Positions 6,646 through 11,710 of a DNA stretch of 11,710 bases are shown here, one piece after another. Position 1 is the first letter of the stretch. Each line of letters begins with the position of its first letter. The DNA is from Candidatus Competibacteraceae bacterium. GTDB lineage: Bacteria > Pseudomonadota > Gammaproteobacteria > Competibacterales > Competibacteraceae. The stretch is from the NCBI GenBank assembly GCA_020444985.1, contig JAGRHK010000019.1, positions 1 through 11,710 on the forward strand, written 5' to 3'. The translations under genes and the position numbers were made by a program. Below the pieces are notes generated by a model that saw nothing but the letters and a program-made list of their open reading frames with translations, ran no database searches and had not been told where the DNA came from.

Positions 6646-8544
6646 ATGAAAACGCTAACCTTGACAAAAAAATTTGTATTCATGGCGGTCCTTTTGGGAG
6701 TTTTTCTGATCGCGCAGATAGGATTATTTTTTAACTGTATCTCTTCTACAAGCACTACGATGGAAAGCTTTGCTGCTGTAGAGGTGCCTATCATGAATAA
6801 AGCCTACGCGCTCAAGTTGGCAGTCGTTCAGGTGCAGCAGTGGCTAACAGATATTAGTGCAACTCGTGGCCAAAATGGCTTAGATGATGGTTTTGAGAAA
6901 GCGGAAGAGAACGCACGCCGATTTACAAACTTACTCCAGGAATTGCGGGTACTGGATCGTGCAAACGTCCAACGCTACCAAGCGATGGAACCGATCTTTG
7001 CCGCCTACTACGAAACTGGTCAGCGTATGGCTCATGCCTATGTTGAACAGGGGCCAGTGGGTGGCAATCGCCTGATGGCGGAATTTGATGCGGCGGCAGA
7101 GAAACTGACGGATCAAGTTGATCACTTTGTTGCAGAGATTCAGCAGGAGGTGAATAGGTCGAGTGTTGATCAAGTAAAATCGCTTAACCAACTAAAGACC
7201 ATTGTTCTCTTCAGCACTTTGATGGTCATCCTGGTTTTATTGATCATCGGTTTTATCATCGTCCAGTCGGTTTTGCGACCCATTGGCGGTGAGCCGGACC
7301 TGATGGCAGCGATCACGGGCAAAATTGCTGCGGGTGACCTGACCGTGTCCTTTACCGATACCGGACGAGAGACCGGTATGTATGTCACCCTGCGCGACAT
7401 GACGACGCAGTTAAGAAGGATGGTGACCCAGGTGACCGAGTCCGCCTTGCAGGTGAATTCCACCGCAGCCCACGTCGCCGAAAATAGTGTTGACTTGGCG
7501 CAACGCACCGAGGAACAAGCCGCTGCGTTGGAGGAAACGGCGGCCTCAATGGAAGAACTCACTAGTACGGTTAAGCAGAGCGCCGATAACGCCAGGCAAG
7601 CCAACCAATTGGCGAGCGCGGCGAGGAGCCAAGCCGAACAGGGTGGTCAAGTGGTGGATCAAGCGGTAGTCGCTATGAAAGCGATTGATCAGAGTAGCCA
7701 TCAGATTGCCAACATTATCGGTGTCATTGACGAAATCGCTTTCCAAACGAATCTACTGGCCTTAAATGCAGCGGTGGAAGCAGCCAGAGCGGGTGAACAG
7801 GAGCGGGGGTTTGCTGTGGTCGCTGGCGAGGTGCGTAAACTGGCTCAACGCAGCGCCGATTCGGCTCAAGAAATCAAGGCACTGATTGCTCATAGCGTGG
7901 ATAAGGTGAAGGAGGGTGGCCACTTGGTCGAGCAATCGGGCCAGACGTTGAAAGCGATTGTCACGGCGGTCCAGAAAGTGAGTGACATCGTCGCCGAGAT
8001 AGCGACTGCGGTCGGTGAGCAAGCCAGTGGTATCGAACAGATGAATCAGGCTATTTTGCAAATGGATCAGGCTACCCAAAATAACACAACACTGGTGGAA
8101 CAGACCGCTGCTGCCAGCCAATCGATGAGTGACCAAGCGCGTCAACTCCAGGATATGATGATAGATTTCTTTAAGTTGGACCAAAGCGTGTCAACTACTA
8201 TCGATTTTACCTCAGCGGCGAATAAACATTTGGCTTGGAAGGCGCGGCTACGGCGCTTTCTGAATGGCAGGGAGGCGCTCACCGAAGCGCAACTGACTTC
8301 GCACCAGGAGTGTGATTTGGGAAAGTGGATTTATTCCAGCGGTCTGGAGAAGTATGGACACCTTGGCGAGATGCAGATGATGGAAAAAGAGCATACCCAA
8401 TTTCACATTCGGATTAAGAAACTGGTTTCCTTGCAAAGAGCGGGGCGGACGAATCAGGCTGAGGCCGAACTCGTTAAAGTCGAGCATATGTCCGATCACA
8501 TTGTTTCATTACTGAATGAAGTGGCTTCCAAAATTCATTCGTGA
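6646..8544 (+). CDS. Methyl-accepting chemotaxis protein with C-terminal CZB zinc-binding domain
   Basis: Inner-membrane chemoreceptor (632 aa) that would signal to CheA/CheW. TM1 spans about residues 9-30, followed by a mainly helical periplasmic ligand-binding region to about 185. TM2 is about 186-208, then a HAMP domain (IGGEPD...AAGDLTVSF). The long coiled-coil signalling domain has the highly conserved tip IDEIAFQTNLLALNAAVEAA (about 360-380) and ERGFAVVAGEVRKLA. After about residue 515 comes a CZB domain with all expected ligands: His528 (HLAWK), Cys556 (CDLGKW), His583 and His587 (HTQFH). CZB domains bind zinc, and in known proteins such as TlpD they link it to oxidant or zinc sensing; that use here is inferred. 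No che genes are nearby. The first part is AT-richer than the neighbouring core genes. The gene is bracketed by IS ends, which suggests acquisition. The open frame looks intact. The ligand is unknown. Confidence 0.95.
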   Translation: MKTLTLTKKFVFMAVLLGVFLIAQIGLFFNCISSTSTTMESFAAVEVPIMNKAYALKLAVVQVQQWLTDISATRGQNGLDDGFEKAEENARRFTNLLQELRVLDRANVQRYQAMEPIFAAYYETGQRMAHAYVEQGPVGGNRLMAEFDAAAEKLTDQVDHFVAEIQQEVNRSSVDQVKSLNQLKTIVLFSTLMVILVLLIIGFIIVQSVLRPIGGEPDLMAAITGKIAAGDLTVSFTDTGRETGMYVTLRDMTTQLRRMVTQVTESALQVNSTAAHVAENSVDLAQRTEEQAAALEETAASMEELTSTVKQSADNARQANQLASAARSQAEQGGQVVDQAVVAMKAIDQSSHQIANIIGVIDEIAFQTNLLALNAAVEAARAGEQERGFAVVAGEVRKLAQRSADSAQEIKALIAHSVDKVKEGGHLVEQSGQTLKAIVTAVQKVSDIVAEIATAVGEQASGIEQMNQAILQMDQATQNNTTLVEQTAAASQSMSDQARQLQDMMIDFFKLDQSVSTTIDFTSAANKHLAWKARLRRFLNGREALTEAQLTSHQECDLGKWIYSSGLEKYGHLGEMQMMEKEHTQFHIRIKKLVSLQRAGRTNQAEAELVKVEHMSDHIVSLLNEVASKIHS

Positions 8545-8561
8545 GGTCGCCCTGCCGCGTT

Positions 8562-8595
8562 TGCCCCATGATGAGGAATTGATAGGTGGTAAGGA
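8562..8595 (+). repeat. Solo IS outer terminus, copy B
   Basis: Inverted copy of 6036-6069 (about 30 of 34 matches), starting 17 nt after the chemoreceptor stop codon with its tip (ggtaagga) pointing toward the tRNA. Weak similarity continues inward for roughly another 10 nt toward the stop codon. No transposase sequence accompanies it, so this is the last trace of a second, otherwise deleted IS copy. The tRNA promoter starts 14 bp outside it. Confidence 0.7.
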
Positions 8596-8608
8596 CGGCC
8601 TCCAAGGT

Positions 8609-8638
8609 TTGCCTTAGCATGGCTATTTCGGGTATATT
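8609..8638 (+). promoter_or_regulatory. Promoter of tRNA-Ser
   Basis: TTGCCT (8609-8614, 4 of 6) and TATATT (8633-8638, 5 of 6) are separated by 18 bp. The predicted start near 8645 gives a leader of about 28 nt before the tRNA at 8673. It lies wholly outside the IS terminus, so the tRNA appears to have kept its own promoter. Confidence 0.55.
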
Positions 8639-8672
8639 CCCCCACCTTACTATTGAGGTAGCAGCAGTATTC

Positions 8673-8762
8673 GGAGAGATGGCCGAGCGGTCGAAGGCGC
8701 AGCACTGGAAATGCTGTTTAGGGGTAACTCTAACGAGGGTTCGAATCCCTCTCTCTCCGCCA
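8673..8762 (+). tRNA. tRNA-Ser (anticodon GGA)
   Basis: A 90-nt class II tRNA with encoded CCA (8760-8762). The acceptor stem ggagaga (8673-8679) pairs fully with tctctcc (8752-8758), with discriminator G at 8759. The anticodon stem cagca/tgctg encloses loop ctggaaa, with anticodon GGA at 8707-8709, reading UCC/UCU codons. The long variable arm typical of serine tRNAs and the T-loop ggttcgaatcc are present. It is a single-gene unit with promoter upstream and intrinsic terminator downstream. Confidence 0.97.
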
Positions 8763-8798
8763 AATTCTAGTCCACTGCGCTCCATTGTCGATTTCCAG

Positions 8799-8820
8799 AC
8801 CCGCCAAGCGCGGGTTTTTT
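8799..8820 (+). terminator. Intrinsic terminator of tRNA-Ser
   Basis: acccgc (8799-8804) pairs with gcgggt (8810-8815) around a 5-nt loop, and a run of six T (8815-8820) follows directly. It stands 36 nt after the tRNA CCA end. The rest of the stretch to 8923 shows no gene or clear signal. Confidence 0.85.
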
Positions 8821-8923
8821 CATGCCCTTTCTTCCGCTCAAGTCCATCGTTATCCATGAGCATTCGCAGTTAAGATAGGGGCGCTTCGAGCGGCGGGCGC
8901 TGGGAGATGAAAAACAGTACATC

Positions 8924-9601
8924 TCAAGGAAATAGCAATGCGCCGGCTATGGCGTAGAGCAGCGCCGGCAATAGATTGCCAATGTGAATCCGGCTAATTT
9001 CCAAAAGATTGACGCCAATCCCTAAAATCAGCAGGCCGCCGGTAGCGTTGATCGCATCCAGCACGGTCGGTTGCGACAGAAAAGCCAACTGCGCTGCCAG
9101 CAGAGTGATGCTGCCCTGTACCAGAAACACGGGTAATGCCGAAAACATCACTCCAATTCCCAGCGACGAGGCCAGCGTGACTGAAGCCACTCCATCCAGC
9201 AGCGCCTTAATCAGCAACACGCTCGGGTCGCCAAGGGTGCCATCCTGGATTGAACCGACGATGGTCATCGCTCCGGTTAAGTAGAGCAGGCTGGCGGTGA
9301 CAAAGCCCTCAACAAAACGGCTGGAATCGGAGCGCAGCATGCGCCGCAAGGTTTCAGCCAGGTTGTCCAGACACTGTTCAATACGCAGCAATTCACCCGT
9401 GACCCCACCGAGCAGCAAGCACCCAATGGCCAGCAGCGCATGTTGCGCCTCCAAGGCCATGCGCAGACCGATGGCGACCACCGCCAGCCCGAGCGCCTGC
9501 ATCAGGATGCTCTTGATCCGCTCTGGCAACCACGTTCCCGCCGTCAGCCCAACAGCGCTTCCGACAACCACCGCACCAGTGTTGACCAGTGTCCCCAGCA
9601 T
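8924..9601 (-). CDS. DUF554 (YqgA/YdfK-type) integral membrane protein
   Basis: A 225-aa, very hydrophobic protein with about six to seven predicted membrane segments and no signal peptidase site. The N-terminus MLGTLVNTGAVVVGSAVGL, the GLRMAL segment, YLTGAMTIVGSIQDG and GGLLILGIGVNLL are hallmarks of the DUF554 family, which includes E. coli YqgA (235 aa) and B. subtilis YdfK. The function is not established; a small transporter or permease is sometimes suggested. The ATG is chosen because the family begins here; the purine-rich sequence upstream (aaagg, about 10 nt away) is only a moderate ribosome-binding site. It is divergent from scpA and tail-to-tail with the tRNA unit, so it is probably a single-gene transcript. 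Confidence 0.88.
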   Translation of the reverse strand: MLGTLVNTGAVVVGSAVGLTAGTWLPERIKSILMQALGLAVVAIGLRMALEAQHALLAIGCLLLGGVTGELLRIEQCLDNLAETLRRMLRSDSSRFVEGFVTASLLYLTGAMTIVGSIQDGTLGDPSVLLIKALLDGVASVTLASSLGIGVMFSALPVFLVQGSITLLAAQLAFLSQPTVLDAINATGGLLILGIGVNLLEISRIHIGNLLPALLYAIAGALLFP

Positions 9602-9697
9602 CAGGATTCAGCCTTTTGAATCGAAAAAATATCCTTTAATGATAATTGTTTATTCATTTTTGACCTTGTGGATTAAGAGCTGTTTTCACTTTGTGCG

Positions 9698-9703
9698 TAT
9701 AAT
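9698..9703 (+). promoter_or_regulatory. -10 element of probable scpA promoter
   Basis: A perfect TATAAT lies 32 bp before the scpA ATG, preceded by tgcg, close to an extended -10. No good -35 is found at 16-18 bp. TTGACC at 9660-9665 is too far upstream to pair with it. The surrounding spacer (9602-9735) is clearly AT-richer than the genes and carries the control region of both divergent genes. Confidence 0.45.
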
Positions 9704-9735
9704 GATTTTTAACGCAATAGAGTCAATGAGCTTTG

Positions 9736-10524
9736 ATGAACGCCATCGCCAATGTCTCACCCCTTGCCAAGGTCGGTGGGCAGCCCTGGACCCGCATTCC
9801 GCAGGATCTCTATATTCCGCCAGACGCTCTGGAAGTATTCCTGGATGCTTTCGAAGGACCGCTGGATTTACTTTTGTACCTGATACGACGCCAGAATATC
9901 AATATTCTTGACATTCCCATTGCCGAAATCACCCGGCAGTACATGGAATACCTGACGTTGATGCAGGAAATGCGGCTGGAACTGGCGGCGGAATATTTGC
10001 TGATGGCCGCCTGGCTGGCCGAGATCAAATCGCGCCTGTTACTGCCGCGTCCGGCGCAAACCGAAGCCGAGGAACTCGATCCAAGGGCCGAGTTGGTGCG
10101 TCGCCTTCAGGAGTACGAACGTTTCCAACAGGCGGCATTCGCCATGGATGCGCTGCCGCGTCTGGAGCGCGATGTATTCACCGCCAGCGGCGCGCCGCCT
10201 GAGCGCCAACTCCAGCGCGAACCCCCGCCGGTCAACCTGGCGGACTTGCTGGATGCCCTGCGCGATGTGATGACCCGCGCCGAGCTGTTTGGTCGCCACC
10301 AGATCCAGCAAGAAACCCTGTCGGTGCGTGAGCGCATGAGTCAGGTGCTGGAATGCCTGGATCATCTGCACTTTACTCCCTTTACCACGCTGTTCCACCC
10401 TGAAGAGGGCCGGCGAGGCGTCGTGGTGACGTTCATGGCCGTGCTGGAATTGTTGCGCGAAGCATTGTTGGAACTGGTTCAGGTTGAACCCTTTGCCCCC
10501 ATTCATCTGCGCCGACGGATTTGA
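9736..10524 (+). CDS. scpA: Segregation and condensation protein A
   Basis: Kleisin subunit of the SMC-ScpAB condensin, bridging SMC heads and binding ScpB during chromosome segregation. The 262-aa product has a roughly 35-residue N-terminal extension, then the defining kleisin motif FEGPLDLLLYLIRR (from residue 39), NINILDIPIAEITRQY and the LAAEYLLMAAWLAEIKSRLLLP helix. The acidic middle and the C-terminal winged-helix part (about 190-262) follow. ATG 9736 is preferred over the adjacent TTG 9733; upstream there is only a weak gag, so translation may be modest. scpB, usually the next gene, is not downstream: thiL converges after 6 nt. The gene looks intact. Confidence 0.93.
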   Translation: MNAIANVSPLAKVGGQPWTRIPQDLYIPPDALEVFLDAFEGPLDLLLYLIRRQNINILDIPIAEITRQYMEYLTLMQEMRLELAAEYLLMAAWLAEIKSRLLLPRPAQTEAEELDPRAELVRRLQEYERFQQAAFAMDALPRLERDVFTASGAPPERQLQREPPPVNLADLLDALRDVMTRAELFGRHQIQQETLSVRERMSQVLECLDHLHFTPFTTLFHPEEGRRGVVVTFMAVLELLREALLELVQVEPFAPIHLRRRI

Positions 10525-10530
10525 GCAACG

Positions 10531-11523
10531 CTAAGGCTGGAAGTCGCTTGTGACCCGAAAGTGGTCATAACCCGGTTGGTTCAGGCGAAAAGCCAAGCCA
10601 TCGGCCTGGAGCAACCGCAAGCCCGATTCTGCCGTAATAACGCCGATTGGCGTGCAGCGGCAATCCCAGTTCACAGCACGTTGTTCCAACTGCTGAATAC
10701 GCTCCGGCGGTACGGTGAAACAGAGTTCATAATCGTCGCCGCCCGCCAAGGCGGTCGTGATCGCTGTCTGGCGATCCAGAGAGGCTAACAGCGCCGGCGA
10801 CAAAGGCAACTGATCCACCTCCAGCCGCGCCCCGACGCGGCTACGCTCCAGAATATGCCCCAAGTCCTGCACCAGCCCATCGGAGACGTCAATGACGGCG
10901 TTGGCAATGCCGCGCAACGTCAAGCCCTGTGTCATGCGCGGTTCTGGTCGTTCCAGGCGTAGGAGCACATAGTCAGCATATGGGTTCGCCACCGTGGCCT
11001 TGCCGAAGGCAGCCGCTAACGCCAGGCCAGCATCGCCTGGCGTCCCGGTCACATAGATGCGATCGCCTGGGCGCGCCCCATCGCGGCGCAAGGCTTGGCC
11101 AGGCGGCGCAAAGCCGTGGGCTTGCAGCGTGATGACCGTCGCCGGACCGTGGGTGGTGTCGCCGCCAATCAATTGCACGCCATGCCGATCCGCCAGCGCA
11201 AACAGTCCCCGGCAAAATGCGTCCAGCCATTTTTCATCGACCTGAGGTAAGATCAAGGCCAGGGTCGCCCAAGCTGGCGTTGCGCCCATCGCCGCCAGGT
11301 CGCTTAAATTCACCGCCAGCGCCTTATGGCCAATTCCCTCCGGATCGGCAGCAGCGAAAAAATGCACGTCCGCTATCAGAGTATCCATCGTCACCGCCAA
11401 TTGCTGGCCGCCAGGCGGCATCAGCAAGGCGCAATCGTCGCCGATGCCCAGCGCGACATCAGGACGTCGCACAGGATGTGCGGCGAAGTAGCGATCAATC
11501 AGCGTAAATTCAGAGTTGGGCAT
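10531..11523 (-). CDS. thiL: Thiamine-monophosphate kinase
   Basis: Phosphorylates thiamine monophosphate to the active cofactor thiamine diphosphate with ATP, the last step of the pathway. It is a PurM-like fold protein of 330 aa from ATG 11523 (E. coli 325). An in-frame GTG at 11529 would add two residues; the ATG start MPNSEFTLIDRYF aligns with the E. coli N-terminus. Neither start has a clear Shine-Dalgarno. Conserved motifs: LGIGDDCALL (25-34), TMDTLIADVHF (45-55), HKALAVNLSDLAAMGA (66-81), LIGGDTTHGP (from 118), DVSDGLVQDLGHI and GGDDYELCFTVP, ending near GYDHF. It follows a membrane protein gene by 7 nt on the same strand and is likely co-transcribed; in many gammaproteobacteria nusB occupies that place. 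Confidence 0.96.
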   Translation of the reverse strand: MPNSEFTLIDRYFAAHPVRRPDVALGIGDDCALLMPPGGQQLAVTMDTLIADVHFFAAADPEGIGHKALAVNLSDLAAMGATPAWATLALILPQVDEKWLDAFCRGLFALADRHGVQLIGGDTTHGPATVITLQAHGFAPPGQALRRDGARPGDRIYVTGTPGDAGLALAAAFGKATVANPYADYVLLRLERPEPRMTQGLTLRGIANAVIDVSDGLVQDLGHILERSRVGARLEVDQLPLSPALLASLDRQTAITTALAGGDDYELCFTVPPERIQQLEQRAVNWDCRCTPIGVITAESGLRLLQADGLAFRLNQPGYDHFRVTSDFQP

Positions 11524-11530
11524 CAGCACA

Positions 11531-11710
11531 TCAGGACGGACGTTGAATATCCCGCCGGGCGGTGGAAATCGTCACGGTAAAACCGGCGATTACATCGCTG
11601 ACCGTCATCAGCACAATCAGAAAAAACGTCATGCTTGCCATTTGTGGCATTATGATCAGCTCGATCAATGCGATAATAAACACAACCAGCGATAGAACAT
11701 GGTTGAGAAT
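11531..11710 (-). CDS. Unidentified membrane protein, C-terminal 59 residues only
   Basis: Open frame entering at the window edge on the minus strand and ending with TGA at 11531-11533, 7 nt before the thiL ATG. The visible peptide has two hydrophobic stretches: LSLVVFIIALIELIIM, and one including TFFLIVLMTVSDVIAGFTV. It ends in a short charged tail, STARRDIQRPS. This suggests the last two membrane helices of a polytopic inner-membrane protein with a cytoplasmic C-terminus. The family is not recognised. The tight spacing to thiL supports a real gene in the same operon. Confidence 0.65.
   Translation of the reverse strand: MLNHVLSLVVFIIALIELIIMPQMASMTFFLIVLMTVSDVIAGFTVTISTARRDIQRPS

Noticed and set aside
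6020..8605. Target-site duplication around the IS-bracketed block
   Set aside because: cggcttcc (6031-6038) and cggcctcc (8596-8603) are similar (7 of 8), but the left one overlaps the IS tip and the right one does not, so they do not form a proper duplication.
8673..8762. tRNA-Ser as an integration (att) site for the island
   Set aside because: No integrase and no duplicated tRNA 3' end was found near 6036 or elsewhere in the window; the IS termini explain the island better.
8860..8905. Terminator hairpin for the DUF554 gene
   Set aside because: cgct-tcg-agcg is a 4-bp stem with no T-run on the minus strand; too weak.
1..11710. CRISPR arrays, toxin-antitoxin pairs, retrons, phage genes
   Set aside because: No regularly spaced repeats, no reverse transcriptase and no small paired genes were seen; apart from the IS/chemoreceptor island the content is housekeeping.

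Overview
The window reads as a chromosomal segment of a gammaproteobacterium. The order infB-rbfA-truB-rpsO-pnp, the protein sequences (PNPase, ThiL and S15 closely follow the E. coli types) and the class II tRNA-Ser(GGA) with encoded CCA all point there. The genus cannot be fixed from the sequence; an environmental, moderately GC-rich gammaproteobacterium is likely.

Positions 1-5996 hold a compact co-directional translation and RNA-metabolism block. It comprises the 3' part of infB (initiation factor 2), rbfA (30S maturation), truB (tRNA pseudouridine-55 synthase, start overlapping the rbfA stop), rpsO (ribosomal protein S15) and pnp (polynucleotide phosphorylase). A probable promoter with a perfect -10 box sits inside a palindrome just upstream of rpsO. 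The rpsO leader can fold into a small hairpin of the sort S15 might bind.

Positions 6036-8595 are an accessory island between pnp and the tRNA. It begins with a decayed, internally deleted IS4-family transposase on the minus strand (6036-6645). A gene for a chemoreceptor with a C-terminal zinc-binding (CZB) domain (6646-8544) follows directly. The island ends with a second, solo copy of the same IS terminus in inverted orientation (8562-8595). The two outer 34-bp termini match at about 30 of 34 positions, so the chemoreceptor gene lies inside the relic of a composite-transposon-like structure. The inner IS terminus abuts the chemoreceptor start codon and supplies its Shine-Dalgarno sequence and perhaps a weak promoter. 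This is the most unusual feature of the window.

Positions 8609-8820 contain a complete tRNA transcription unit: promoter, tRNA-Ser(GGA) and intrinsic terminator. A minus-strand DUF554/YqgA-type membrane protein gene (8924-9601) is divergent from scpA (9736-10524), across an AT-rich spacer with a perfect -10 box. scpA converges with thiL (minus strand, thiamine-monophosphate kinase), leaving 6 nt between the stop codons. Upstream of thiL, on the same strand, is the 3' end of an unidentified membrane protein gene that runs off the window edge.

Most of the window is ordinary core genome. The points worth a second look are the IS-bracketed chemoreceptor, the IS-derived expression signals in front of it, the rpsO leader and -10 palindrome, and scpA without an adjacent scpB.
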